Source: CAZIPN01 sp964541225 (GTDB taxonomy: Bacteria > Actinomycetota > Coriobacteriia > Anaerosomatales > JAAXUF01). Taken from it: a stretch of 64,000 bases of DNA. Numbering within the stretch: the first letter of the stretch is position 1; every line of letters starts with the position of its first letter. Below, piece after piece: positions 32,573-41,152 of this stretch. The notes beneath the pieces are model-generated. The model searched no databases, had not been told where the DNA came from, and worked only from the letters and a program-made list of their open reading frames with translations. Location of the stretch: NCBI GenBank assembly GCA_964541225.1, contig CAZIPN010000002.1, forward strand, positions 67,819 through 131,818, in the 5' to 3' direction. The position numbers were made by a program, and so were the translations under genes.

Positions 32573-33727
32573 ATGGTCGTCGATTTCAAGGATGTCTCTG
32601 TGGCTGGCTTGGAGTCGTCTCCCGTAGCGAGTGCGCTTGCCGGTCTACGTGCCAACGAAGCGCGGTACTTCATGAACAAGTACAAGCAGGAGTTCGTGGT
32701 CACACCGGCTGAGGAGAGCCAAGATACCCTCGACTATGTGAACCGGGTTCTGAAGGAAGAGCGCGACATCGAGTTCGCTTCCAAGCCCCTGGAGACGTCA
32801 CGCTTTGAGGTGGACGGCATCAGGATGGCCTACGTGTTCTACGAGGATGGCCTCGTTCTGAACGTCATGTACTCGATCGGCGACCCGAAGAAGCGAGCCG
32901 TGGGCTTCAAGCTCTCGGAGGGGACGGGAGTCCCGAAGGAGCTTGAAGGGAGATTCAAGTTCGCGAGACAGAAGTCCAATCTGGCGGGAACGATTGGGGC
33001 TTGCGCCACCCCACTCGACGCGCCCTCCGTGCGGTCGCCGGGATCCACTCACTACCGGCCGCCTGGCTCAGAATCCGCAACTGCCTTGAGCAGCTCCTGG
33101 CCGACCGGGGAGTTTGGGTCCACCGGGATTGACAGAGAACCGTCGGAGATCTGTCTCTCTTGCAGGCGAGCCGAGACCACTCGGCCATTCAAGAGCACGA
33201 CCATCCAGTGCCCAACGTGGCTTGTAGTCCACACAAGGAGCGCGTTGGTCCCTTGCGTGTCGAAGACCACGTTCACTTGGCTGGATGACGGCGAGGAGGA
33301 GTCCCCCGGAGCTGGTCGTGTTGCCGAGTCGACGTGGCCGGTAAGGAACACCTGGTATTGCGAGGGCGGCAGCGCTTCGCCGACTTGCGGATATCCAGAG
33401 CCCGAGTACCCGGCCAAAGTGAGCGATTCCAATGCCGCGCCGTTCGCCGACTGGGTATGTGGTGCTAAGTCAGATGGGCCGCGGTGGGCGTACATGCCAC
33501 AACCCGACGCAGAGGTGAGTAGCAGTGCTGCGAGCAAGATGGCAGTCAGTTTCCGAGGCACCGTGCAGGTCTCCAATCCTCGGTCCCGCCCAACGTCGTT
33601 GCGAATCGGCTGCACTCAGACGCATCGGGACAATTCTAGCTTGCGGCGCCAGTTCGACGTGCTTGCCAACCAGAATGCGCAGTGTGATTCCCGGCATCGA
33701 TCCGCACAGCAGTGCCCTTCACCATGA
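32573..33727 (+). CDS. Hypothetical protein with suspect C-terminal extension
   Basis: From ATG 32573, with AAGGAGGAGG upstream, the first 140-145 codons (MVVDFKDVSVAGLESSP onward, with ARYFMNKYKQEFVVTP and DGIRMAYVFYEDGLVLNVMY) look like a real alpha/beta protein. After about 33000 the frame runs for 675 bases with no stop, antisense to a convincing lipoprotein gene, and composition becomes low in regularity. A lost stop or a frameshift near 33000 is likely, so the true product may be about 150-160 residues. I do not recognise the family. Confidence 0.45.
   Translation: MVVDFKDVSVAGLESSPVASALAGLRANEARYFMNKYKQEFVVTPAEESQDTLDYVNRVLKEERDIEFASKPLETSRFEVDGIRMAYVFYEDGLVLNVMYSIGDPKKRAVGFKLSEGTGVPKELEGRFKFARQKSNLAGTIGACATPLDAPSVRSPGSTHYRPPGSESATALSSSWPTGEFGSTGIDREPSEICLSCRRAETTRPFKSTTIQCPTWLVVHTRSALVPCVSKTTFTWLDDGEEESPGAGRVAESTWPVRNTWYCEGGSASPTCGYPEPEYPAKVSDSNAAPFADWVCGAKSDGPRWAYMPQPDAEVSSSAASKMAVSFRGTVQVSNPRSRPTSLRIGCTQTHRDNSSLRRQFDVLANQNAQCDSRHRSAQQCPSP
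33052..33561 (-). CDS. Hypothetical exported lipoprotein
   Basis: A 169-residue lipoprotein from a GTG at 33561: basic residues, a hydrophobic core (LTAILLAALLLTSA) and lipobox SASGC. TTGGAG precedes the start. The mature part begins GMYAHRGPSDLAPHTQ and contains a beta-rich domain (YQVFLTGHVDSAT, VNVVFDTQGTNALLVWTTS, MVVLLNGRVVSARL). No known family is recognised. It is wholly antisense to the C-terminal extension of the plus-strand frame, and its signal peptide makes it the better gene of the two. Confidence 0.7.
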   Translation of the reverse strand: MPRKLTAILLAALLLTSASGCGMYAHRGPSDLAPHTQSANGAALESLTLAGYSGSGYPQVGEALPPSQYQVFLTGHVDSATRPAPGDSSSPSSSQVNVVFDTQGTNALLVWTTSHVGHWMVVLLNGRVVSARLQERQISDGSLSIPVDPNSPVGQELLKAVADSEPGGR

Positions 33728-34037
33728 TCCCACCGGTAGCCGGGATCTCCACGGTGGTGGTCATGGGTTCACTTCCTGAAGGTGAGCGAGTTCGCCCGCT
33801 GTGTTGCGCACATCCTGCATCGCGTGCGCCTCACTTCACCAGTCTACCTTCTGGCCGTCATGTTGATGCGGTGGCTCGGTCACTCTCCGGTGTTGCGTGG
33901 CCGAAGACCGACTGACGTAGGACTCCGCGGGTCAGCCTGGGCTTTGCTCCAGGAACACCGAGGCCCCGAGCTCTCGCTCAGGGCCTCGCATTCAATCTGT
34001 GAGCCGCCGCTAGCCGTGCGTTTCTCCCAGCCAGCTG
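33562..34037. other. Intergenic region downstream of pnp
   Basis: This 476-base space holds the hairpin at 33959-33988 and one short minus-strand frame (33636-33764, 42 codons, AGGAAGTG before its ATG) that I cannot support as a gene. Nothing else is recognised. Confidence 0.4.
33959..33988 (-). terminator. Hairpin downstream of pnp
   Basis: An 8-bp stem (CGAGGCCC / GGGCCTCG), one mismatch and a further 4-bp stem (GAGC/GCTC) with a TCTC tetraloop lie 50 bases after the pnp stop. There is no long T run on the minus strand, so it may end transcription weakly or protect the mRNA 3' end. Confidence 0.5.
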
Positions 34038-36227
34038 CTAGTGATGCCGTCTCGGCTTGCGGTCTCGATCGCCGCCGCCATCGCGACGCGGGCCGCGATC
34101 GCCGCCACTGGGGCGGTCGCTCGCACCCTCGGCCCTCGGAGGCGCCGGTGGCTTGTCGAGGCGATCGAGCGAGACCTTCCCTCGGTCGTCAATCTCGAGG
34201 ATCTTGACGTGGACCTCATCGCCGACGTTGAGCACGTCTTCGACCTTGTCGACTCGGCCTTGCGCGACGCGCGAAACGTGCAGCAGGCCGTCCTTGCCGG
34301 GGATGAGCTCCACGAAGGCGCCAAACGGCTGGATCGAGACGACTCGACCGTGGTACTCCTCGCCAATTTCTGGCTCCTTGACGATGGCCTTGATTCGACG
34401 GGCAGCCTCTTCCCCACCCAAGTCGCGCGACGCGATGTAGATCGTGCCGTCTTCCTGAATGTCGATTTGCGCGCCGGTCTCTTCCTGGATGCCGCGCACG
34501 ACCTTGCCACCGCTTCCGATGACGTCGCGGATCTTGTCCGACGGGATCTTGACCGTGATGATACGCGGAGCGTACTTGCTCATCTCCTCGCGCGGCATCT
34601 CGATGGACTCCATCATCTTGCCGAGGATGAAGGCGCGACCTTCCTGAGCCTGCAGGAGCGCGGCACGAAGGATGTCGACGGACAGGCCTTTGGCCTTGTT
34701 GTCCATCTGCATGGCTGTGATGCCGTTCTCAGTGCCGGCGACCTTGAAGTCCATGTCGCCGAGGAAGTCCTCGAGGCCCTGAATGTCGGTGAGAATCGCG
34801 ACGTCGTCGCCTTCCTTGATGAGTCCCATCGCGATGCCGGAGACCGGAGCCTTGATCGGCACGCCGGCGTCCATGAGCGCGAGAGTGGAGCCGCACACCG
34901 AGCCCATCGAGCTCGAACCGTTGGATTCCAGCACCTCAGAGACGATGCGGATCGTGTACGGGAACGTGACCTCGTCGGGGATCACTGGGAGCAGAGCGCG
35001 CTCGGCGAGTGCGCCGTGGCCGATGTCGCGACGCTTCGGGCCGCGCATGAATCCAGTCTCGCCCGTGGAGAACGGCGGGAAGTTGTAGTGGTGCAGATAG
35101 CGCTTGCCTTCCGAGACATCGATGGTGTCGATGCGCTGCCACTCAGACAGCATGCCGAGGGTGAGCACCGAGAGGACCTGCGTCTGACCACGCGTGAAGA
35201 GCCCGGAGCCGTGCGAACGCGGCAGGTAGCCGGCGACGGTGGAAATGGGGCGGACTTCGTCAAGCTTGCGGCCGTCGGCACGCTCGCCTTCCGAGAGCAC
35301 CATCGCGCGCATGGTCTTCTTCTCAAGCTTCTTCAGGGTCGCCTTGATGTCTTTGCCGTTCTGGGCGATTTCCTCAGGAGTGAACAGCTCCTCGGTGAGC
35401 TTGTCCTTGACCGCCTGCACGGCGTCGACACGCGCATGCTTGTCGGGATTGTGTAGTGCCTCGGCCATCTCGGCGGAACCGGCGTCGAAGATGCGCTTCT
35501 CAAGCTCGGGGTCGACAGCCTGGAGCTTGACATCCATTGGCGTGATCTCGAGCTTCGCGAGGAACTTGTCCTGTGCATCACAGAATTTGCCGATAGCCTC
35601 CTGCGCGAACATCAGCGCGGAGAGCATGTCTTCCTCTGGCACCTCATGGGCGCCAGCTTCGAGCATGTAAACCGCGTCTTTGGAGCCGGCCACCACGAGG
35701 TCCAGATCGGAATCCTCGGCTTCGTCGAATGACGGGTTGACCAGGAACTCGCCTGTCTCCATGTCGCGGCAAATGCGCACGCCCGCGAGCGGGCCCTCGA
35801 ACGGGATTCCGGCGGCGAGCAGGGCCGATGACGCGCCCATGATCGAGATGACGTCGGGCTGGTTGATCTGGTCGGCGGAGAGCACGGTCGCGATGACCTG
35901 CACTTCGTTGCGGAATCCGTCAGCGAACGACGAGCGGATGGGACGGTCGATCATGCGTGCGGTGAGCGTGGCCTTCTCGCTCGGGCGCGATTCACGCTTG
36001 ATGAACCCGCCGGGGAGCTTGCCTGCTGCATACATGCGCTCTTCGAAGTCCACGGTCAGCGGGAAGAAATCCAGGTCCTTGGCGTTCTTGGATGCGGTCG
36101 CCGTGACGAGCACGATTGATTCGCCTTGACGAACAAGAACGGCACCGCCAGCCTGCTTGGCCAACTCGCCTGTCTCCAGGACGTACTCTTTGCCGTAGAG
36201 CTCAAAACTCTCTACTACCTTTGCCAT
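34038..36227 (-). CDS. pnp: Polyribonucleotide nucleotidyltransferase (PNPase)
   Basis: A 729-residue phosphorolytic 3'-5' exoribonuclease. Two RNase PH domains flank an all-helical linker (about 240-310). Motifs include FFPLTVDFEERMYAAGK and RESRPSEKA in the first, and RSHGSGLFTRGQTQ and GSVCGSTLALMDAG in the second. A KH domain (IGSGGKVVRGIQEETGAQIDI) and an S1 domain (YHGRVVSIQPFGAFVEL) follow, then a tail rich in Gly, Arg and Asp ending KPRRHH. ATG 36227 begins the conserved MAKVVESFEL. It lies downstream of rpsO, the usual order. Confidence 0.97.
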   Translation of the reverse strand: MAKVVESFELYGKEYVLETGELAKQAGGAVLVRQGESIVLVTATASKNAKDLDFFPLTVDFEERMYAAGKLPGGFIKRESRPSEKATLTARMIDRPIRSSFADGFRNEVQVIATVLSADQINQPDVISIMGASSALLAAGIPFEGPLAGVRICRDMETGEFLVNPSFDEAEDSDLDLVVAGSKDAVYMLEAGAHEVPEEDMLSALMFAQEAIGKFCDAQDKFLAKLEITPMDVKLQAVDPELEKRIFDAGSAEMAEALHNPDKHARVDAVQAVKDKLTEELFTPEEIAQNGKDIKATLKKLEKKTMRAMVLSEGERADGRKLDEVRPISTVAGYLPRSHGSGLFTRGQTQVLSVLTLGMLSEWQRIDTIDVSEGKRYLHHYNFPPFSTGETGFMRGPKRRDIGHGALAERALLPVIPDEVTFPYTIRIVSEVLESNGSSSMGSVCGSTLALMDAGVPIKAPVSGIAMGLIKEGDDVAILTDIQGLEDFLGDMDFKVAGTENGITAMQMDNKAKGLSVDILRAALLQAQEGRAFILGKMMESIEMPREEMSKYAPRIITVKIPSDKIRDVIGSGGKVVRGIQEETGAQIDIQEDGTIYIASRDLGGEEAARRIKAIVKEPEIGEEYHGRVVSIQPFGAFVELIPGKDGLLHVSRVAQGRVDKVEDVLNVGDEVHVKILEIDDRGKVSLDRLDKPPAPPRAEGASDRPSGGDRGPRRDGGGDRDRKPRRHH

Positions 36228-36365
36228 GCGTCTTCTCTCTTCTTCCTCTACGTGCCGAGCGCCCCATGCGCCGGCCGCTGCCTCTGTTCGCACACGCCTC
36301 TCGTGAGTGAAGTAGCGAAGCTGGTTCGCTCCGTGAGCCGCGAGGTCAATCGGCTCTTGCAACGA

Positions 36366-36394
36366 GAAAGCGGGAGGGCTCCCCTCCCGCTTTC
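36366..36394 (-). terminator. Hairpin between rpsO and pnp
   Basis: A perfect 13-bp stem (GAAAGCGGGAGGG / CCCTCCCGCTTTC) with a 3-base loop lies 19 bases after the rpsO stop. On the minus strand it is followed by TCGTTGC, without a long T run. The position matches the rpsO-pnp intercistronic terminator/processing site known from other bacteria. Confidence 0.7.
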
Positions 36395-36412
36395 GAGTTC
36401 CCGAATCTGTAG

Positions 36413-36682
36413 TTACCCTCTGATCCCGAGCTGGGCCACGACCGCGCGGTATCGCTCGATGTTCGCCTTCTTGAGGTAGTTGAGCATTCGCCTGCGCTGG
36501 CCAACCAGCTTCAGAAGTCCACGACGAGTGTGGTGGTCCTTCTCGTGGGTCTTGAGGTGCTCGGTGAGATCGCGAATCCGCTGCGTGAGCAGCGCGACCT
36601 GAACCTCAGCCGAACCGGTGTCGGTATCGCCGCGCTTGTACTCGGCAATGATCGACGCCTTGACGTCCTTGGGAAGTGCCAT
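36413..36682 (-). CDS. rpsO: 30S ribosomal protein S15
   Basis: An 89-residue protein of the exact S15 length, with DTGSAEVQVALLTQRI near residue 20, the conserved HLKTHEKDHHTRRGL segment that contacts 16S rRNA, and LVGQRRRMLNYLKK. S15 organises the central domain of the small subunit. ATG 36682 is preceded by AAAGGTGG. pnp follows after a strong hairpin, and an extended -10 promoter lies about 100 bases upstream. S15 in other bacteria represses its own mRNA. Confidence 0.97.
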   Translation of the reverse strand: MALPKDVKASIIAEYKRGDTDTGSAEVQVALLTQRIRDLTEHLKTHEKDHHTRRGLLKLVGQRRRMLNYLKKANIERYRAVVAQLGIRG

Positions 36683-36779
36683 ATGTCAGTTCCACCTTTC
36701 GAGTGCATTCGCCTCGGGCCGAGAAGGGCGTCGGTGAGTCGCACCACTAGGGCCGAGGTAGTCGAAGAACAGCCGACGC

Positions 36780-36785
36780 AGTATA
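36780..36785 (-). promoter_or_regulatory. Extended -10 element upstream of rpsO
   Basis: On the minus strand TGCTATACT provides a TGn extended -10 with TATACT (36780-36785). No good -35 is seen. It would give an rpsO leader of about 95 bases, room for an autoregulatory structure. Confidence 0.55.
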
Positions 36786-36903
36786 GCACAGGGCAAACGG
36801 GCGGCGGCACGAGGCCAAACCACGGGAGGGCGATCGTGCCAACGGCGTGTCGATGCGCGGAGGCGCGGGTGCACTGCGAGTCTGCTGCGCGCGGGTCGCG
36901 GCG

Positions 36904-37878
36904 CTAGCCCCGAGCGGACGCGTCGGGAGCGGATGCGGGCGACGAAGTGAGCCCGGGCACCTTGAGCGTGCGCGCGACATCCTCGGCAATTGCGGCCTTC
37001 AGGTCGTCGAGCGACGGGAAGGTGCGCTGGTCGCGCAGATGCTCCCAGAGTTTGAGCGTGATCGTCTGGCCGTACAGGTCGCCCTGGAAGCCGATGAGGT
37101 GTGCTTCAAGCGAGTCGGCCGCTTGCGGGAACATCGGCGGCGTACCCACCGAGATTGCCGCCACCCACCCCGAACCATCGGCAAGCTCAGCGCGTCCCGC
37201 ATACACGCCATCACGCGGCATGGCGGCGTAGTGCATGGGGACGACGTTCGCCGTCGGGAAACCGAGCGATACGCCTTGTCCCCTTCCGCGATGTACGATC
37301 CCCGCGACTTCAGGATGCCCGCCGAGCAATGCGGTGGCCTCGGTGATCTGGCCTCCGCGGACGAGCTGCCTGATGCGAGTCGATGTGACGGGGGCCTCGC
37401 CAGAGGTGATGAGGTCGTGCGGCACGACCTCGAAGTCCCGCTTCGCGCCGATGCTCTCAAGCGTGTACACGTCGCCTGATGCCATGCGGCCGAAGCGGAA
37501 GTCGCTGCCGACGTGCACGGCCTCGGGCGTGAGTGCCTCCAGCAGCACGTTGTCCAGAAACGCCTCAGGAGAGAGCCCCGCGAGGTTGGGCGTGAACGGC
37601 ACGACCAGGATCGCATCGATGCCGGTGGTGCTCATGGTCTTGAGCTTGTCGGCAAGGGTGAGGAGCTGGGGCGCTGCGGTCTTGGGCGACACGACCTGGT
37701 CAGGATCGCGATCGAACGTAACTGCCACCGACTGGACGCCTCGTCGTGCTGCGTCCGCGGCGGTGTCTCGCAGGAGCGCCTGATGTCCGATGTGCACACC
37801 ATCAAAGACGCCGATGGCCACAACCGCGCGCCCAAGGGGCTCGGTTCCTGGCTGCCATGTGACGATGCGAGCGGGCAC
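36904..37878 (-). CDS. ribF: Bifunctional riboflavin kinase / FMN adenylyltransferase
   Basis: A 324-residue enzyme that converts riboflavin to FMN and then FAD. The N-terminal adenylyltransferase domain has GVFDGVHIGHQ near residue 23 and TSTRIRQLVRGG near 165. The C-terminal kinase domain has HRGRGQGVSLGFPTANV and DGVYAGRAEL. The start is GTG 37878. A 20-residue Ala/Ser/Pro tail is extra. It follows truB and the DUF2007-like gene and precedes rpsO, an order common in actinobacteria and other Gram-positives. Supply of FMN/FAD would matter for the many flavoproteins here. Confidence 0.95.
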   Translation of the reverse strand: MPARIVTWQPGTEPLGRAVVAIGVFDGVHIGHQALLRDTAADAARRGVQSVAVTFDRDPDQVVSPKTAAPQLLTLADKLKTMSTTGIDAILVVPFTPNLAGLSPEAFLDNVLLEALTPEAVHVGSDFRFGRMASGDVYTLESIGAKRDFEVVPHDLITSGEAPVTSTRIRQLVRGGQITEATALLGGHPEVAGIVHRGRGQGVSLGFPTANVVPMHYAAMPRDGVYAGRAELADGSGWVAAISVGTPPMFPQAADSLEAHLIGFQGDLYGQTITLKLWEHLRDQRTFPSLDDLKAAIAEDVARTLKVPGLTSSPASAPDASARG

Positions 37879-37899
37879 GTGAGTCTCCGAACGTCGGGG

Positions 37900-38723
37900 C
37901 TAGTGGTTCACGAGCGCAGCATAGAGCTGCAAGGACAGGGCGACCACGATCGGGATGAGCAACACGATAATCAATGCCCAAACGACGGCCTGCGGTTGTC
38001 TCCACCAGGCGACGTGCTCGGGAGGCCACGGCGCTGGAGGCGGACCTGCCGAGGGCGGGCGCGGTGCGGGCGGCAGGAGCGGGCCTCTGGGCGCGCTACC
38101 AGGAGGGGTCGGCGGACGTAGGGACGCGACGTCTGGCGGGGGCACTCCTGCAAGCGCAGTTCGTGCCTCGGCGGCCNNNNNNNNNNNNNNNNNNNNNNNN
38201 NNNNNNNNNNNNNNNNNNNNNNNNNNNNNNNNNNNNNNNNNNNNNNNNNNNNNNNNNNNNNNNNNNNNNNNNNNNNGGACGCGACGTCTGGCGGGGGCAC
38301 TCCTGCAAGCGCAGTTCGTGCCTCGGCGGCCTGGTCCGGAGGCACAAGCAGCGTGAACGTGCGGTCGATGGCGCCGTACGCTGGCCGAAACGCTGGCATT
38401 TCCTCTGGTGGATATGGATCCCACGCGTACGAGATTCCGGCGGCATCGAGTGCCGACGTGATCGCGAAGGCCCCGGTGCCAGCGATGGATGTCATGCCGG
38501 ACAGGCGTATCGAGTCAAACACGGCCACCCAGTTGCTGGTGTCTGCGACGTGCGACTCGCTGACGTCGGCGCGGCGCGGCTCCTTGCGGCCGACGTTGTC
38601 AGCGGCGTGCTGGGCAGTCTCGAGCGCGGCAGGGTCGTCGATGAGCTCGTCATCAGCACTGCCGAGCTGATTCCACTTCTCTGCGAGCTTGGCGCCGAGG
38701 GAACCCTCGTAGAAGAGCGGCAC
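37900..38723 (-). CDS. DUF2007-like protein with C-terminal membrane helix, split by an assembly gap
   Basis: The GTG at 38723 (PLFYEGSLGAKLAEKWNQLG) follows AAAGGAG within the truB end. A conserved-looking core (VAVFDSIRLSGMTSIAGTGAFA, then LLVPPDQAAEARTALAG) resembles the DUF2007-type putative signal-transducing fold. A 100-N run with 55-base duplicated flanks breaks the gene. Collapsing 155 bases restores a 222-residue protein with a Pro-rich linker and a terminal membrane helix (VVWALIIVLLIPIVVALSLQ). Function is unknown. Confidence 0.65.
38122..38331. other. Assembly gap with 55-base duplicated flanks
   Basis: Ns occupy 38177-38276. Bases 38122-38176 and 38277-38331 are identical. Collapse of 155 bases joins the two parts of the DUF2007-like gene in one frame. 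Confidence 0.9.
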
Positions 38724-38726
38724 GCG

Positions 38727-39689
38727 TCACACTCCTTTCGCGACGGCGCCAGGGATGACGGTCTGCGGCGTGAGCTGTCCGCCTTCAGCAGCATAGACGC
38801 CGAGCAGCGCTCCGTCATGCGCGACTGCCACGAACTGCGGCTCCCGGTCGGTGTGCGGCTTGGCGGGGGCCGGGAGCGGCGAGCGCGTGGTCACTGCTGC
38901 GGGGATCGCGGCTCCAGTGGCCGCACGCGCCGCGGTCTCGGCATCGACGTGCACGATGGGCAAGCCGAGCGCAGCAAGCGGATCGGCGAAGAGCGCGCGT
39001 ACGTCGGATGTGGCCTCGACTTCCTCAAGAGTGTGCGCACCCGCGAGGGTGAGCGTGCCTGCGTGGGTGCGCCGAAGCGCCCCGAGGTGTGCAGCAGTGT
39101 CAAGCGCACATCCTAGGTCGCGGGCGAGCGCACGGATGTAGGTGCCTTTCGAGACCGTGAACTCTGCATCCCACGTGCAACCGTCGGAGCAGTCGACACC
39201 AAGCAACGTGGCTGAGTCAATACGAATCGCGCGCGGCTCGAGTTGAAGCGCTTCGCCTTTGCGTGCTGCCGCGTATGCGGTGACGCCTCCACGCTTGATC
39301 GCCGAGAATGCGGGCGGGACTTGCTCGTGGGTGCCAACCAATGCCTCGATCGTACCTCTCGCAAAGAATGGGTCACCCACCTCATCGGGCACGTGTGCCG
39401 TTCTCGTCACTTCGCCGTCGGCGTCGTCGGTGTTGGTCTCGGCGCCAAAGACGATGCGTGCCTCATAGGTCTTCTCTGCCGAGGTAAGGTAGGGCGCCAG
39501 ACGAGTGGCGGGGCCAACGAGTACCACTAGGAGTCCGGTGGCCATGGGATCGAGGGTTCCGGCGTGGCCGACTCGGCGCTCACCCGTGACGCGCCGCACG
39601 CGCCCAACGACGTCGTGGCTGGTCATTCCAGCTGGCTTGTCGATGACGAGGATTCCCGAGAGGTCGGTGGCTCCTCGGCGGGTCCTCAC
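38727..39689 (-). CDS. truB: tRNA pseudouridine(55) synthase
   Basis: A 320-residue enzyme that makes pseudouridine 55 in the T loop of tRNAs. The catalytic motif HAGTLDPMATGLL holds Asp47; GILVIDKPAGMTSHDVV at the N terminus and SKGTYIRALARDLG further on are typical. The start is a GTG at 39689 that overlaps the nrnA stop (GTGA). The C-terminal part contains a PUA-like small domain. It follows rbfA-nrnA as in most Gram-positive genomes. Confidence 0.96.
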   Translation of the reverse strand: MRTRRGATDLSGILVIDKPAGMTSHDVVGRVRRVTGERRVGHAGTLDPMATGLLVVLVGPATRLAPYLTSAEKTYEARIVFGAETNTDDADGEVTRTAHVPDEVGDPFFARGTIEALVGTHEQVPPAFSAIKRGGVTAYAAARKGEALQLEPRAIRIDSATLLGVDCSDGCTWDAEFTVSKGTYIRALARDLGCALDTAAHLGALRRTHAGTLTLAGAHTLEEVEATSDVRALFADPLAALGLPIVHVDAETAARAATGAAIPAAVTTRSPLPAPAKPHTDREPQFVAVAHDGALLGVYAAEGGQLTPQTVIPGAVAKGV

Positions 39690-40654
39690 GCGATTCCGCC
39701 TCCAGGCAACAGCGGGAGGAGCTGAGGCAGCAACTCGGCAATCGTACCCGTGAACGTGAATCCGGCGGCAGCGCGGTGTCCCCCACCGTCGAAACGTCGA
39801 GCGATGGTGCCGACATCGAAGCCGGTCTTCGCGCGCAAGTTCACGCGGACTTCGTCACCCTTTTGACGCAGAAGCAGCGCCACGTCGATTCCGCCGAGAA
39901 CGCGCACGGCGTCCGGCAGCGTCTCGGATTCTTCCGGCAAGACGCCGAGTTCGGCGAAGTCCTCGTCGTCAACCCAGGCGTAGGCGACGTGTCCGCCGTT
40001 GACCAGCGTGAGGCGACACATCGCGCGAGCCTCAATATCGAGTGAAGCTTTCGAGCGGTTCTGGTATGCCTGGCGGGCGGCCTCAGCAGGGTTCACCCCC
40101 GCGGCGAGCATCTCAGCAGCGTCACGAAATGCCTGCTCAGAGGTGTTGTCGTAGGAGAAGCGGCCTGTGTCTGTGAGAAGACCGGTGTAGCAGCACAGTG
40201 CGACATCGGCGCTTGGGATCTCCTCCAGGGCGCGCGCGACTTCCCACACGATCTGGCCGGCAGCAGCTGCGGCGGGGTTAAGAACAGCGACAGTGCCGAA
40301 GGGTTCGGCATCGGGGTGGTGGTCGATGACGATCACGGTGTTCGCGCCGCGCATGAGCGGCTCGGCGGCTCCGAGGCGCTCGGGGTTCGGCGTGTCCACG
40401 GCGACGAAAACGTCCGGCGCTTCGAGTTGCTCGGCGGCGACGAAGAGTCCGAAGCCAGGCAGCCACGAGTAGGTAGACGGGGCCGGCTCGGGATCGGCAA
40501 GCGTGGGCACGGCCGCGATTCCGACTTCGCGAAGCGCGAGCGTCATGCCCAGCGTCGAGCCCATCGCGTCGCCGTCAGGCCGAATGTGGCCGCAGACCAC
40601 GACCGAGGTCGCCTTGCGAAGGGCGACGATGGCGTGGTGATGCGCGGCGTCCAC
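39686..40654 (-). CDS. nrnA: DHH/DHHA1 phosphoesterase NrnA (nanoRNase/pAp phosphatase)
   Basis: A 322-residue DHH-family phosphoesterase. Metal-binding motifs are GHIRPDGDAMGS near residue 22, a DTPN segment and the namesake IDHHPD near 109. The C-terminal DHHA1 domain has GGGHRAAAGF. NrnA hydrolyses 2-5 nt RNAs and 3'-phosphoadenosine 5'-phosphate, finishing mRNA decay. It lies between rbfA and truB with tight spacing, its standard position. Confidence 0.94.
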   Translation of the reverse strand: MDAAHHHAIVALRKATSVVVCGHIRPDGDAMGSTLGMTLALREVGIAAVPTLADPEPAPSTYSWLPGFGLFVAAEQLEAPDVFVAVDTPNPERLGAAEPLMRGANTVIVIDHHPDAEPFGTVAVLNPAAAAAGQIVWEVARALEEIPSADVALCCYTGLLTDTGRFSYDNTSEQAFRDAAEMLAAGVNPAEAARQAYQNRSKASLDIEARAMCRLTLVNGGHVAYAWVDDEDFAELGVLPEESETLPDAVRVLGGIDVALLLRQKGDEVRVNLRAKTGFDVGTIARRFDGGGHRAAAGFTFTGTIAELLPQLLPLLPGGGIA

Positions 40655-40660
40655 GAAGGT

Positions 40661-41122
40661 TCACTCCCCGTCCACGTCGTTGGCGGCATTCGTGGGAGCG
40701 TCGACACTAGCGGCATCGGTGGCGATGTCAGCCGCGACGCTGGGCGCGGGTTCTTCGGCATGCTCCGTGCGTTCGGTCACAAGCGTGGGCGGAACCGCAC
40801 GCAACGCCTCGTCGATGCGCATGCCGGAATCGACCGACTCATCGATGTAGAAGCGCAGCTCGGGCGTGACTCGCCACCCGAGTGCGTGGCCGAGAAGCGA
40901 GCGCAGACGGCCCTTCGCCGACTCAAGCCCGGCCATGACTTCGTCGTAGCGGCCGGGATCGGTGCTCACGAAGACGATGAGCACCGAGCGATCAGGACTG
41001 ACCTCGGCGCCGGTGACCGTGACGAACTCGACCCGCGGGTCAGAAATCTCGTTGACCAGCAGTGACGCGACGACCTCTCGCGCCTGCTCGTTGAGCCTGC
41101 GGGTGTTTGGGGTCTGCTTCAT
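40661..41122 (-). CDS. rbfA: Ribosome-binding factor A
   Basis: A 153-residue protein. The KH-like RbfA domain covers about 1-115: RLNEQAREVVASLLVNEISDPR, DRSVLIVFVSTDP and TPELRFYIDESVDSGMRIDE. It helps mature the 30S subunit and 16S 5' end, and adapts cells to cold. An Ala/Asp/Glu-rich tail of about 35 residues follows. It is between infB and nrnA, the standard order. Confidence 0.95.
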   Translation of the reverse strand: MKQTPNTRRLNEQAREVVASLLVNEISDPRVEFVTVTGAEVSPDRSVLIVFVSTDPGRYDEVMAGLESAKGRLRSLLGHALGWRVTPELRFYIDESVDSGMRIDEALRAVPPTLVTERTEHAEEPAPSVAADIATDAASVDAPTNAANDVDGE

Positions 41123-41152
41123 GGCGGTGCCTTCTTTGCGGAAGTGGGGTGG

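Noticed and set aside
33636..33764. 42-codon minus-strand frame with AGGAAGTG before its ATG
   Set aside because: No family, no membrane segment, and no conserved neighbour; the evidence is only a ribosome-like site.
34041..35456. Plus-strand 471-codon frame opposite pnp
   Set aside because: Antisense to pnp, rich in Asp/His/Arg/Val, no domain.
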